Source: Myxococcota bacterium
Lineage (GTDB): Bacteria > Myxococcota > B64-G9
Direction: 5' to 3'
NCBI GenBank assembly: GCA_022710975.1
Contig: JAKLGA010000020.1
Span: 1 to 64,000 of the forward strand
Length of the DNA stretch: 64,000 nt
Made by a program: the position numbers and the translations under genes. This document shows positions 22,205 through 30,932 of this stretch, in pieces (position 1 is the first letter of the stretch; every line of letters starts with the position of its first letter). The notes under the pieces were generated by a model. The model was not told where the DNA came from and did not search any database. It saw only the letters and a program-made list of their open reading frames with translations.

Positions 22205-24991
22205 ATGAGCATCCGAGTGAACGTGGGTTGGCGCGGAGCGTACGGTCTGGTGGCGCTGCTCGCCCTCGGCGCGGGCTGCGACGAGGGCGGCGGCGGGCCG
22301 GCCACCCGCATCGAGGACCTGCCGATCCAGTCGGCCCCCCGGGTCGCGGGTCTGTCGGCCCCGGTGGACGTGGTCTACGACGATCGCGGCATCCCGCACA
22401 TCTACGCCGCGACCCTGGTCGACGCCTTCCGCGCCCAGGGCTACCTGATGGCCCGCGACCGCATGGGCCAGATGGAGTTCCTGCGCCGGGGGGTGACGGG
22501 CAGGCTGGCCGAGGTGGCCGGCAGCCTGGATCCGAGCCTGGTCCAGGGCGACGTGACCATGCGGGTGCTGGGCATCCCGCGCCAGGCCCGCGCCATCTGG
22601 GAGTCGCTGGCCGGCGACGAGGACATGCGCGAGGGGCTGCAGGCCTTCTCCGACGGGGTGACCGCCTACATCGACGAGCTGCGCGCGGGCACCTCCCGCC
22701 TGCCCGGCATCCTGCCCGAGCTCCTGCCGGCGGCCATGCTGACCGACTGGACGCCCGAGGACACCCTGGCGCTGGCCCGCTACCAGACCTACAACCTGAG
22801 CTTCACCGCCTGGGACGAGATCGATCGCAGCCTGGCCCAGCAGGCCGTGGCCGCGGCCTTCCCCGGCGACTCGCCCGATCCCCGGCTGGCCGCGCGGGCG
22901 GGCCTGTTCACCGACCTGTGGCCGCTGGCCCCGGCCGAGGTGGCGCTGACCCGGGCGGACTTCCTGGGCCCGCCGCCGCCGCGGCCCGCGCCGCTCCCCC
23001 CCGGCCTCCGGCCGTCCCTCCCCCAGCTCCAGGCCGCCCACCGCTTCGCAGCGGCGCTCCGGCGCTTCGACGCGCTCCAGTTCGGCCCGGAGCGCGGCTC
23101 GAACAACTGGGCCGTGGCCGGGGCCGGGATGGCCTCGGGCCTGGCCACGCTGGCCTCCAATCCGCACCTGGGCCTGAGCAGCCCGCCGGTCTTCTGGTTC
23201 GTGCACCTGAACACCGCGCGGGCCGGGGGAGACTGGGACACCCTCGGGCTGGCCTTCGCCGGCACCCCCGGGATCACCCTGGGCTTCAACCGCGACATCG
23301 CCTGGGGCGCCACGGTCTCCAACTTCGACGTGACCGACGTGTACCAGGAGGTGATCACCGCCGGCGCGGCCGGGGCGCCGGACACCGTCCTGTTCGACGG
23401 CGCGCAGGTGCCCCTCACCAGGCAGCACGAGGTGGTGCGGCTGAACGCGGGCGACCCGGTCGAGTTCGACGTCGAGTTCGTCCCCCACCACGGGCCGATC
23501 CTGCCCTCCACGCGCACGGCCGACTCGGCCCTCAGCGTCCGCTGGGTGGGCGAGCAGCCCTCCAACGAGATCGCCTGCTTCCTGGGGCTGGCCACCGCGC
23601 GCGGGGTGCAGGACATCCAGGCCGCGCTCGAGCACTTCGAGGTGGGCGGCCAGAACTTCATGTTCGCGACGAGCGCGGGCGACATCTACTGGTCCACCCA
23701 CGCCGAGGTGCCGGTGCGCGACGCGCGCGCGCTGGCCTGGACGCCGGGCCAGCCCGGGCTCCCGGCGCCCGACCGGGTGCTGCCCGGCACGGGCGAGTAC
23801 GAGTGGCAGGGCAGCCTGGACCACGCGCACATCCCGACCGCCGAGAACCCGGCCGACGGCTTCCTGGCCACCGCCAACCAGGATCAGGTGGGCACCAACA
23901 GCGACGGCAACCCCTTCAACGACCCGGTCTACCTGGGCTGGGGCTTCGATCTCGGCCACCGCATGGCGCGGATCAAGGGCCGGCTGGCGGAGCTCACCGC
24001 GCGCGGCGCGGTGACGACCGAGGAGCTCTCGGCGCTGCAGGGCGACCACCGCTCCCCGCTCGGCGCGGCGCTGGCCCCGGCCCTGGTCTCGGCCCTGGCC
24101 GCGCTCCTCGAGGAGCGGGACGCGCCGGGCAGCCACCCGGACCTGGCCGCGCTGGTGGCCGAGGCCGGCCCGGCCGGCCTGGGCGAGCTGCAGACCGCCC
24201 ACGACCGCCTGGCGGCCTGGTCGAGCTTCCTGGCGCCCTCGGGCCTGGAGCACGAGGCGAGCGCGGCGCAGGTGGCCGACAGCGTGGCCGCCAGCCTGTT
24301 CAACGCGAGCCTGGTGAAGCTCGCCCCGCTCGCGCTGGGCGACGAGCTGGCGCGCACGGGCCTGGAGGCCGGCCAGTGGCCGGACGGCCAGGCGGTGGCC
24401 CGCACCCTGGCCTGGGCGGTGAACGCGCCGGAGCGGCTGGCCAGCTACGACGCCGCCTCGGGCCAGAGCGTGCTGTGGGACGATCTGGACACCGAGCCCG
24501 AGGTGGAGACCCGGGACGAGCGCCTGGCCCGGGCGGTCTGGCTGGCCCTCCAGGAGCTCGAGTCCCGGCTGGGCGCCGATCCCGCGGCCTGGCAGTGGGG
24601 CCGGCTGCACACCCTGCGCCTGAAGACGCTCATCCCGGTGGATCGCTTCGGCGCGGACACGTTCTCCATCCCCCCGCCGGGCGATCCCGCCTACCCCGAC
24701 GGCTTCCCGCGCCACGGCGACAACTTCACCGTGGACCCGGCCAACTTCGGGCTGTGGGATCCGGACAGCTTCGGCTACTCCCACGGCCCCACCCAGCGGC
24801 TGGTGGCCGAGATGGGCCCGGACGGCCCGCGGGCCTGGAACGCGCTGCCGGGCGGCCAGCAGCACGACCCCGCCGGCCTGCACCACGCCGACGAGATGGA
24901 GCGTTGGCGCCGCAACGAGGCCCCGCCGCTGGCCTACGAGGAGCTCGACGTGGTCACCCACGCCGAGCGCCGCATCCAGCTCGTGCCCTAG
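22205..24991 (+). CDS. Penicillin acylase family lipoprotein, 928 aa
   Basis: The N-terminus VALLALGAGC25 is a lipoprotein signal. The A-chain motif VVYDDRGIPHIYA and QGYLMARDRMGQMEF are followed by the linker, then GS299-NNWAV, where the Ser is the N-terminal nucleophile exposed by autocleavage in Ntn-hydrolases of this family. Downstream NPHLGL, SNFDVTDVY and NPFNDPVYLGWGFD also fit. Family members hydrolyse amide bonds of penicillins, acyl-homoserine lactones or aculeacin. Here the lipid anchor implies an outer-membrane or periplasmic enzyme, and the substrate cannot be told. The length exceeds typical members (about 800) because of an insertion near residues 250-290. Confidence 0.88.
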   Translation: MSIRVNVGWRGAYGLVALLALGAGCDEGGGGPATRIEDLPIQSAPRVAGLSAPVDVVYDDRGIPHIYAATLVDAFRAQGYLMARDRMGQMEFLRRGVTGRLAEVAGSLDPSLVQGDVTMRVLGIPRQARAIWESLAGDEDMREGLQAFSDGVTAYIDELRAGTSRLPGILPELLPAAMLTDWTPEDTLALARYQTYNLSFTAWDEIDRSLAQQAVAAAFPGDSPDPRLAARAGLFTDLWPLAPAEVALTRADFLGPPPPRPAPLPPGLRPSLPQLQAAHRFAAALRRFDALQFGPERGSNNWAVAGAGMASGLATLASNPHLGLSSPPVFWFVHLNTARAGGDWDTLGLAFAGTPGITLGFNRDIAWGATVSNFDVTDVYQEVITAGAAGAPDTVLFDGAQVPLTRQHEVVRLNAGDPVEFDVEFVPHHGPILPSTRTADSALSVRWVGEQPSNEIACFLGLATARGVQDIQAALEHFEVGGQNFMFATSAGDIYWSTHAEVPVRDARALAWTPGQPGLPAPDRVLPGTGEYEWQGSLDHAHIPTAENPADGFLATANQDQVGTNSDGNPFNDPVYLGWGFDLGHRMARIKGRLAELTARGAVTTEELSALQGDHRSPLGAALAPALVSALAALLEERDAPGSHPDLAALVAEAGPAGLGELQTAHDRLAAWSSFLAPSGLEHEASAAQVADSVAASLFNASLVKLAPLALGDELARTGLEAGQWPDGQAVARTLAWAVNAPERLASYDAASGQSVLWDDLDTEPEVETRDERLARAVWLALQELESRLGADPAAWQWGRLHTLRLKTLIPVDRFGADTFSIPPPGDPAYPDGFPRHGDNFTVDPANFGLWDPDSFGYSHGPTQRLVAEMGPDGPRAWNALPGGQQHDPAGLHHADEMERWRRNEAPPLAYEELDVVTHAERRIQLVP

Positions 24992-25000
24992 AGTTTCCTA

Positions 25001-25015
25001 CCCCGCGCGGCGGGG
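25001..25015. terminator. Bidirectional hairpin between convergent genes
   Basis: CCCCGC-GCG-GCGGGG forms a perfect 6-bp stem 10 bp after each converging stop (24991 and 25026). It has no T-run, as is common in such GC-rich genomes. Confidence 0.55.
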
Positions 25016-25025
25016 CTGATCCTGC

Positions 25026-26798
25026 TCAGGGCCGCCCGGGGGGGATGTCCATCCCCAGCCGGCCGAGGTGCGCGAGGAAGGCGCGGGTCTGCGCGTCCCA
25101 GTCGAGCACCTTGACCCGCTCCTGCAGCCGCAGGGCCCGCGCGGCGCGATCGCGATCGTCGTCCAGGAGGCGCCGCAGGGCCTGGACCCAGTCGTCCACG
25201 TCGCCGGCCGGCAGGATGATGGCGTCCGCCGGGGCGTACTGCCGGGGGAAGGGGATGAGATCCGAGCACACCACCGCGCAGCCCGAGGCGGCCGCCTGGG
25301 ATACGGTCATGCCGAAGTCCTCGACCTCGGCGGGCGAGGCGTACACCGCGGCCAGGGAGAACAGCGGGGCCAGGTGCTCCTCGGGGATGAAGCCGGTCAG
25401 GAAGGCCCGCCCGCGCAGGGCGGCGTGCGAGGCGATCTGCCGCCGCAGGGCCTGGGCCACCTCGTTCTCCGGCCCGCCGCCGATGAACAGGTAGGCGCGC
25501 CAGGGCTCGCCGCGGGTGGCCTCGGCCACCCGGGCGAAGGCGTCCAGCAGCAGATCCTTGCGCTTGGTCGGGTCCATGCGGCTGGTCTCGAACACCAGCT
25601 TGGCCCGCCCGAGCGCGCCCGCGGACACGCCCGACAGCCCGGCCAGGTAGCGCAGGGCCGGGGCCATCTCGGCCGCGCTGTGCGGGCGGAAGCGGGCCCG
25701 GTCCACGCAGGGGGGGAAGTAGAAGAGGCCCGCGGCCGGCGCGCCCAGGTGGGAGCGCAGCCGCTCCGCCAGGGCCGGGGAGGTGGCCGCGAAGGCGCGC
25801 GTGCGGCTGACCACCAGGCGCTCGTGGCAGCGCCGCTCGCACAGCCGGAGCTCCCGGCGGCCGGCCTGGCCGTCCTCCTCCAGGGCCGCCAGGGCGTGCG
25901 GGGTCCAGGCGTGGCGATCCACCCGGGCGAAGGCCGCCGCCGCCCAGGCCGCCACCTCCGGGCTGTGCTCCAGGACGGCCTGCCCCAGCGCGTCCGCGGC
26001 CAGCAGCGGCTGGAGCGCCGGCGCCAGCTCCCGGCCGGCCCGGTGGAGGGCGTGATCCACCGCGGCCAGCACCGCGGCCGCCTGCCTGCGCTTCAGGCCG
26101 CGCACGGCCGCCCAGCGGGACGCGCTGGCCCGCACGCGGGAGGCCACCGGGGTGGCCGGCGAGCCCTCCAGCTCGAGCAGCAGCCGGCCCAGGTGGTGCT
26201 CCCACTCGAGCCCCAGCGCCAGCGCGTGGCGGCCGGCCCGCACCCGCTCGAGCTCCTCGTCCGGCACCACGCCCTGCAGCAGCCGGCCCAGCGCCTCGGC
26301 GGCCACGTCGTCCCGCCAGCGCTCGGTGAGCCCCAGGCCCAGCACGGCCCCGTCCCAGAAGTGGCTATTCCAGAGCGCGTACACCTCCCACGGGGGGCAG
26401 CCGCGCTCCGCGGCCTCGGCCCGCACGAAGCGGTCCAGCCAGGCCAGCTGCTCGTCCAGCGCCTGGGCCATGTCCTCCTTGCGCAGGAAGGCGTCCCCGC
26501 CGCCGGGCACGTACACGAAGCGCACGCACGGCTCCAGGTACTCGGTCTCGCGCCGCAGCCGGGCCCCGTCGAAGTGCGGGAAGCCGCCGCGGGTGAAGAC
26601 CGTCACCCGGTAGCCCAGCCGGGAGAGCGAGGCGGCCAGCGACTGCACGTAGGTCTGGATGCCGCCGGTGTCGGGCGCGCCGCCGGCCGGGCTCTCGGGC
26701 CCGGTGTAGCCGTGGTTGAGCAGCAGGGCCAGGTCGGGCCGATCCGCCCGGCGGAAGGCCCGCTCCAGCTCCCCGGAGGGTGCGTCGCAGCCGCCCAT
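25026..26798 (-). CDS. Glycosyltransferase, GT4/sucrose-phosphate-synthase-like, 590 aa
   Basis: The N-terminal domain shows LLLNHGYTGPESP, then the donor/acceptor loop DTGGIQTYVQSLAASLSRLGYRVTVFTRG. The C-terminal domain has LVFETSRMDPTKRKDLLLDAFA, FIGGGPENE, LTGFIPEEHLAPLFSLAAVYASPAEVEDFGMTVSQAAASG and the E..FG nucleotide-binding signature. This is a GT-B fold retaining transferase of family GT4. A long helical insertion (about 170-340) separates the domains and is longer than usual. The start is uncertain: ATG at 26798 was chosen, with a TTG at 26858 upstream in frame. It is divergent from the 2-oxoacid oxidoreductase operon, whose promoter lies at its 5' end. Confidence 0.8.
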   Translation of the reverse strand: MGGCDAPSGELERAFRRADRPDLALLLNHGYTGPESPAGGAPDTGGIQTYVQSLAASLSRLGYRVTVFTRGGFPHFDGARLRRETEYLEPCVRFVYVPGGGDAFLRKEDMAQALDEQLAWLDRFVRAEAAERGCPPWEVYALWNSHFWDGAVLGLGLTERWRDDVAAEALGRLLQGVVPDEELERVRAGRHALALGLEWEHHLGRLLLELEGSPATPVASRVRASASRWAAVRGLKRRQAAAVLAAVDHALHRAGRELAPALQPLLAADALGQAVLEHSPEVAAWAAAAFARVDRHAWTPHALAALEEDGQAGRRELRLCERRCHERLVVSRTRAFAATSPALAERLRSHLGAPAAGLFYFPPCVDRARFRPHSAAEMAPALRYLAGLSGVSAGALGRAKLVFETSRMDPTKRKDLLLDAFARVAEATRGEPWRAYLFIGGGPENEVAQALRRQIASHAALRGRAFLTGFIPEEHLAPLFSLAAVYASPAEVEDFGMTVSQAAASGCAVVCSDLIPFPRQYAPADAIILPAGDVDDWVQALRRLLDDDRDRAARALRLQERVKVLDWDAQTRAFLAHLGRLGMDIPPGRP

Positions 26799-26851
26799 CG
26801 GGCGGGATGGTACCCCGCGGGCCGCGGCGGGCGCAACCGGACAAGTTTCAC

Positions 26852-26880
26852 TTGCCAAGCCAGGGGGCGGGTGCTAAATG
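26852..26880 (+). promoter_or_regulatory. Sigma70-type promoter of the vor/nuo-like operon
   Basis: TTGCCA (26852-26857), 17 bp, TAAATG (26875-26880). The predicted transcription start lies only a few bases before the GTG at 26895, so the first gene may be nearly leaderless. Confidence 0.6.
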
Positions 26881-26894
26881 GATGACCGAACGCC

Positions 26895-27689
26895 GTGGCA
26901 CCACGTAACTACACAGAATCCGTGGACTTCCCGCCGCCCGCCCGGCGCGTGTTCATCGTCGGGAACTACGGCTCGGGCAAGACCGAGGTGGCCGTCAACC
27001 TGGCGCTCGCGCTGCGGGCGCGCGGGGTGGCCGTGCGCCTGGCGGACCTCGACATCGTGAACCCCTACTTCCGCTCCCGCGAGGCGCGCGCGCTGCTCGA
27101 GTCTCACGGGGTCCGGGTGGTCGTGCCCCCGGGCGCGCAGAGCTTCGCCGACCTGCCCATCGTGCTGCCCGAGATCCGCGGCATGCTGCAGCTCGGCCCC
27201 GGGGACGGGGTGAGCCTGTTCGACGTGGGCGGCGACGAGGTGGGCGCGCGCATGCTGAGCTCGTTCCACGACCACCTGCCGGCGGACAGCTACGCCCTGT
27301 GGCAGGTGCTGAACAGCCGCCGGCCGTTCACCGACAGCCCGGCGGGTTGCCAGCGCATGCGCGCCTCCATCGAGGCCGCCGCGCGCATGCGGGTGACCGG
27401 GCTGGTGTCCAACGCCCACCTGGTCACCGAGACCACCCCCGAGGTGATCGCCGAGGGGCTCGCGCTGGCGCGCGAGGTGGCCGCGCAGAGCGGGCTGCCG
27501 CTCGTGTTCATCACCGCCATGGGGGAGCTGGCCGACCACCCCCAGGTGGCCGCGCTCGACGCCCCGCTGTTCAGGCTCGAGCGGCACATGCTGCCCCCCT
27601 GGCTGCGGCCGGCGGGCGCGTGCGAGGATCCCACCGACCTGCCGGCCGCGCGGCCCACGCCGCTGGGCCGGCCCAGGCCGACTGAGTGA
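26895..27689 (+). CDS. P-loop ATPase (MinD/CobQ-like), first gene of the operon
   Basis: Walker A is VGNYGSGKTE (residues about 21-30), followed by VRLADLDIVNPYFRSREARALL as the switch/Walker A' region and VSLFDVGGDEVGARML as Walker B. The fold is of the SIMIBI class. It lacks the deviant-lysine pattern typical of ParA, so it is not a partitioning ATPase. It stands directly ahead of the four oxidoreductase subunits, with its stop 10 bp before the ferredoxin gene. A role in cofactor (Fe-S) loading or complex assembly is a reasonable inference but unproven. The GTG start at 26895 lacks a ribosome site; a GTG at 26922 is possible. Confidence 0.75.
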   Translation: MAPRNYTESVDFPPPARRVFIVGNYGSGKTEVAVNLALALRARGVAVRLADLDIVNPYFRSREARALLESHGVRVVVPPGAQSFADLPIVLPEIRGMLQLGPGDGVSLFDVGGDEVGARMLSSFHDHLPADSYALWQVLNSRRPFTDSPAGCQRMRASIEAAARMRVTGLVSNAHLVTETTPEVIAEGLALAREVAAQSGLPLVFITAMGELADHPQVAALDAPLFRLERHMLPPWLRPAGACEDPTDLPAARPTPLGRPRPTE

Positions 27690-27699
27690 GGAGCGCAGG

Positions 27700-27933
27700 A
27701 TGCCGAAGATCGCCATCGACCAGGAGCGCTGCAAGGGCTGTGAACGCTGCAACGACGCCTGCCCCCAGGAGATCCTGGGCATGAGCCAGCAGCTCAACAC
27801 CAAGGGCTACGCCTACGCCCGGGTGGTGGACCCGGCGCGCTGCATCGGCTGCCGCCTGTGCGCCATCGCCTGCCCCGACGTGGCCATCGAGGTGTACGTC
27901 GAGGGCACGCAGTACGAGCTGTTCACCTACTAG
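27700..27933 (+). CDS. 2-oxoacid:ferredoxin oxidoreductase, delta (2[4Fe-4S] ferredoxin) subunit
   Basis: This 77-residue protein has two CxxCxxCxxxCP motifs, CKGCERCNDACPQ (about 9-21) and CIGCRLCAIACPD (about 49-61), the arrangement of the small ferredoxin subunit of KorDABC/VorDBAC complexes. It passes electrons from the catalytic TPP/Fe-S core to free ferredoxin. The GAGGAG ribosome site, the spacing of 10 bp to the ATPase gene and 13 bp to the alpha subunit show operon structure. The order delta, alpha, beta, gamma is typical of the branched-chain (Vor) and 2-oxoglutarate (Kor) enzymes. Confidence 0.88.
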   Translation: MPKIAIDQERCKGCERCNDACPQEILGMSQQLNTKGYAYARVVDPARCIGCRLCAIACPDVAIEVYVEGTQYELFTY

Positions 27934-27946
27934 GAGGGCCGGAGCC

Positions 27947-29095
27947 ATGGCGAAGGTCCTGATGAAGGGCAACGAGGCCATCGGGGAAGCCGCCATCCGG
28001 GCGGGCTGCGTCCACTTCTTCGGCTACCCGATCACCCCGCAGAGCGAGGTGCCCGAGTACCTGGCCAAGCGCCTGCCCGAGGTGGGCGGCAAGTACGTGC
28101 AGGCCGAGAGCGAGGTGGCCGCCTCGAACATGATCTACGGCGCCTGCGGCGTGGGCGTGCGGGTGCTGACCACCTCCTCCTCGCCGGGCATCAGCCTGAT
28201 GGCGGAGGCGCTCAGCTACATCGCGGCCTGCGAGCTGCCGGTGGTGCTGGTCAACATCATGCGCGGCGGGCCCGGGCTGGGCGGCATCCTGCCGGCCCAG
28301 GGCGACTACCTGCAGGCCACCAAGGGCACGGCCCACGGCGACTTCAAGCTGCTGGTGCTGGCCCCGGCCTCGGTCCAGGAGGCGGTCGACCTGATGGGCC
28401 TGGCCTTCCAGCTGGCCGAGAAGTACCTCACCCCGGTCATGCTGATCGGCGACGGCATGATCGGCCAGATGATGGAGCCGGTGGAGTTCCCGCCCGAGGG
28501 CCAGGCCAAGCCGCTCGACCCGGGCGACTGGGCGTTGACCGGCTGCGCCGGGCGCCCGCGCCGGGTGGTCAACTCGCTGTACCTCGACCCGGAGCTGCTC
28601 AACCAGCACAACCTCAAGCTCAAGGCCAAGTACGCGCGCATCGCCGAGGCCGAGCAGCGCTGGGAGCTCTACAACTGCGACGCGCCCTACGACGTGCTGA
28701 TCACCGCCTTCGGCATGGTCGCGCGCATCTGCAAGACGGCCATCGAGGAGCTGAAGGCGGAGGGCATCTCGGTGGGCCTGTTCCGCCCCATCAGCGTCAA
28801 CCCCTTCCCCACCCGGGCCTGCCGCGAGGCCATCGACAAGGCCAGGCGGGTGCTCGACCTCGAGATGAACATGGGCCAGATGCTGGTGGACATCGAGGCG
28901 GCCGCCCAGGGCACCAAGCCGATCGACTTCTTCGGCACCGCGGGCGGCGTGGTGCCTTCCCCGGACGACGTGATCGCCCAGGTGCGCAAGTCGCTGGCGG
29001 CGGCGGGCGTCGAGCCCGCCCCGGCCAGGGCGCCGTCCAAGCCCGCGGCCAAGGCGCCGAAGGGCGCCGGCCAGGCGAAGAGGGCCAAGAAATGA
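27947..29095 (+). CDS. 2-oxoacid:ferredoxin oxidoreductase, alpha subunit (VorB/KorA type), 382 aa
   Basis: The subunit begins MAKVLMKGNEAIGEAAIRAGC with the FGYPITPQSEVPEYL loop, a hallmark of the pyrimidine-binding domain I (YPITPS in relatives), and continues with AESEVAASNMIYGA and TSSSPGISLMAEALSY. It pairs with the beta subunit around thiamine diphosphate and binds CoA, catalysing oxidative decarboxylation of a 2-oxoacid to acyl-CoA plus reduced ferredoxin. The Lys/Ala/Pro-rich C-terminal 40 residues are a disordered extension. Substrate choice (branched-chain or 2-oxoglutarate) cannot be fixed from sequence by eye. Its stop overlaps the next start (ATGA). Confidence 0.88.
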   Translation: MAKVLMKGNEAIGEAAIRAGCVHFFGYPITPQSEVPEYLAKRLPEVGGKYVQAESEVAASNMIYGACGVGVRVLTTSSSPGISLMAEALSYIAACELPVVLVNIMRGGPGLGGILPAQGDYLQATKGTAHGDFKLLVLAPASVQEAVDLMGLAFQLAEKYLTPVMLIGDGMIGQMMEPVEFPPEGQAKPLDPGDWALTGCAGRPRRVVNSLYLDPELLNQHNLKLKAKYARIAEAEQRWELYNCDAPYDVLITAFGMVARICKTAIEELKAEGISVGLFRPISVNPFPTRACREAIDKARRVLDLEMNMGQMLVDIEAAAQGTKPIDFFGTAGGVVPSPDDVIAQVRKSLAAAGVEPAPARAPSKPAAKAPKGAGQAKRAKK

Positions 29096-29868
29096 AGAAG
29101 ATCTTCGGCTACCCCCAGGGGCTGACCGAGCGCCGCACGCACTACTGCCCCGGCTGCACCCACGGGGTGATCCACCGCATGGTGGGCGAGGTGCTCGAGG
29201 AGCTCGAGCTGCGCGAGCGCACCGTGGGCATCGCGCCCGTGGGCTGCTCGGTGCTGGCCTACGAGTACTTCAACTGCGACATGTTCGAGGCCTCGCACGG
29301 CCGCGCCCCGGCCGTGGCCACCGGGGCCAAGCGCGCCCGGCCGGAGCTGGTCGTGTTCACCTACCAGGGCGACGGCGACCTGGCGTCCATCGGCATGGCC
29401 GAGATCGTCCACGCGGCCAACCGCGGCGAGAAGATCTCCGTGGTGTTCGTCAACAACGCCATCTACGGCATGACCGGCGGCCAGATGGCCCCGACCACCC
29501 TGGTGGGCCAGCGCACCACCACCTGCCCGGCCGGCCGAGATCCCGCCCAGGTGGGCTTCCCGGTGCGCATGGCCGAGCTGGTGGCCGGGCTGCGCACGCC
29601 GGGCTTCGTGGCGCGCGCCTCGGTGCACACGCCGCGCGCGACCGTGCAGGCCAAGGCCGTGCTGCGGCGGGCCTTCGAGCACCAGGTCCAGGGCACGTGC
29701 TTCACCTTCACCGAGATCCTGTCCACCTGCCCCACCAACTGGGGCCTGTCGCCCAAGGAAGCTGCGAGCTGGCTGGAGAAGGAGATGATCCCCTACTACC
29801 CGCTGGGGATCTTCAAGACCCCGGACATGGCCGAGGGGCCACACCTCCGGCCGGCGGAGGGCCTGTGA
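29092..29868 (+). CDS. 2-oxoacid:ferredoxin oxidoreductase, beta (TPP-binding) subunit, 258 aa
   Basis: HYCPGCTHGVIHRMV opens the domain, with CPGC as part of the [4Fe-4S] ligand set. The thiamine diphosphate motif is GDGDLASIGMAEIVHAANRGEKISVVFVNNAIYGMTGGQMAPTT (about 92-135), with the GDGD and NN..YG elements seen in all family members. It forms the catalytic site with the alpha subunit. The start overlaps the alpha stop by 4 bp and its stop is 1 bp from the gamma start, so all are translated together. Confidence 0.9.
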   Translation: MKKIFGYPQGLTERRTHYCPGCTHGVIHRMVGEVLEELELRERTVGIAPVGCSVLAYEYFNCDMFEASHGRAPAVATGAKRARPELVVFTYQGDGDLASIGMAEIVHAANRGEKISVVFVNNAIYGMTGGQMAPTTLVGQRTTTCPAGRDPAQVGFPVRMAELVAGLRTPGFVARASVHTPRATVQAKAVLRRAFEHQVQGTCFTFTEILSTCPTNWGLSPKEAASWLEKEMIPYYPLGIFKTPDMAEGPHLRPAEGL

Positions 29869-29869
29869 C

Positions 29870-30421
29870 ATGGCGAGCACGGAGGTGATGATGGCCGGCT
29901 TCGGGGGCCAGGGCATGCTCCTGTCGGGCAAGCTCCTGGCCTACGCCGCCATGCAGGAGGGCAAGGAGGTCAGCTGGCTGCCCTCCTACGGCCCGGAGAT
30001 GCGCGGCGGCACGGCCAACGTGACCGTGGTCATCTCGGACACGCCGGTGGGTTCGCCCTACATCGTCGCCCCGCGGGCGCTGCTGGTGATGAACCAGCCC
30101 TCGCTGGAGAAGTTCGGGCCGCGGGTCAAGCCGGGCGGGGTGATCGTGGTGAACACCTCGCTGGTGCCGATCCGGCTGGAGCGCCCGGACTGCCAGGTGC
30201 TGTACCTGCCCGCGGCCGAGCTGGCCAAGCAGGCCGGCACCGCCAGGGCGGCCAACCTGGTCATGCTGGGGGCCTACGTGGGCCTGACCGGCGTGGTCGA
30301 CACCCAGGTGTGCGTGCACATGATCGAGCACGAGTTCGAGAAGAAGCCCAAGTTCATCCCGGCCAACGTGGCCGCCTACCAGGCCGGGTACGACGCGGGG
30401 TTGCAGGCCAGGCCGGCCTGA
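29870..30421 (+). CDS. 2-oxoacid:ferredoxin oxidoreductase, gamma subunit, 183 aa
   Basis: The motif VMMAGFGGQGMLLSGKLLAYAAMQEGKEVSWLPSYGPEMRGGTANVTVVIS is the standard N-terminal part of the gamma domain (POR_N/EKR-type region), which contributes to CoA and dimer contacts. VMLGAYVGLTGVV and the C-terminal helix ANVAAYQAGYDAGLQ also fit. It completes the four-subunit enzyme. The ATG at 29870 is 1 bp from the preceding stop; a 19-bp gap leads to the NuoE-like gene, so the diaphorase genes belong to the same transcript. Confidence 0.88.
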   Translation: MASTEVMMAGFGGQGMLLSGKLLAYAAMQEGKEVSWLPSYGPEMRGGTANVTVVISDTPVGSPYIVAPRALLVMNQPSLEKFGPRVKPGGVIVVNTSLVPIRLERPDCQVLYLPAAELAKQAGTARAANLVMLGAYVGLTGVVDTQVCVHMIEHEFEKKPKFIPANVAAYQAGYDAGLQARPA

Positions 30422-30440
30422 GCCCCTGGGAGCCGTCACC

Positions 30441-30932
30441 ATGAGCGCGCAAGCGGTGATCGATCCCGCCGAGCTGGACGAGGTCCTGGCCCGCCACCCC
30501 CAGGGGCAGCCGGCCGGCCTGGTCAACCTGCTGCACGACCTGCAGGCGGCCTTCCGCTACCTGCCCGAGCAGGCCCTGGAGCGGGCCGCCGAGCACCTGG
30601 GGCTGTCGTCGGCCGAGGTGTACGGCGTGGCCACCTTCTACGAGGGCTTCCACCTGAAGCCCCGCGGCGAGCACATCTGCACCGTGTGCATGGGCACCGC
30701 CTGCCACGTGCGCGGCGCCGCGCGCCTGCTGGAGCAGGCCGAGCGCGACCTGGCCGTCCGCGCCGGGCAGACCACGCCCGACCTGCGCTTCACCCTCGAG
30801 CAGGTCAACTGCGTGGGCGCCTGCGCCCTCGGCCCGCTGGTCATCCTGGACGGCAAGTACCACGGCAGCATGGCCCCGGACCGCCTCAGCCGCCTGCTGG
30901 GCAAGCTGAGCGACAAGAAGGGGAGCAAGTGA
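30441..30932 (+). CDS. NuoE/HydC-like [2Fe-2S] thioredoxin-fold subunit, 163 aa
   Basis: The four cluster ligands are C83-x4-C88 (CMGTAC) and C124-x3-C128 (CVGAC), exactly as in the 24-kDa subunit of NADH dehydrogenases, bifurcating hydrogenases and formate dehydrogenases. The N-terminal helical bundle (LVNLLHDLQAAFRYLPEQAL) and GLSSAEVYGVATFYEGF are conserved family parts. It carries electrons to or from the FMN subunit encoded next, whose start overlaps its stop (TGATG). There are no complex I membrane subunits nearby, so it belongs to a soluble diaphorase. Confidence 0.9.
   Translation: MSAQAVIDPAELDEVLARHPQGQPAGLVNLLHDLQAAFRYLPEQALERAAEHLGLSSAEVYGVATFYEGFHLKPRGEHICTVCMGTACHVRGAARLLEQAERDLAVRAGQTTPDLRFTLEQVNCVGACALGPLVILDGKYHGSMAPDRLSRLLGKLSDKKGSK

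Noticed and set aside
26895-27689. ParA partitioning ATPase next to a replication origin
   Set aside because: The P-loop lacks the ParA signature lysine pattern, no parB or parS-like sites are near, and the gene is coupled to oxidoreductase genes.
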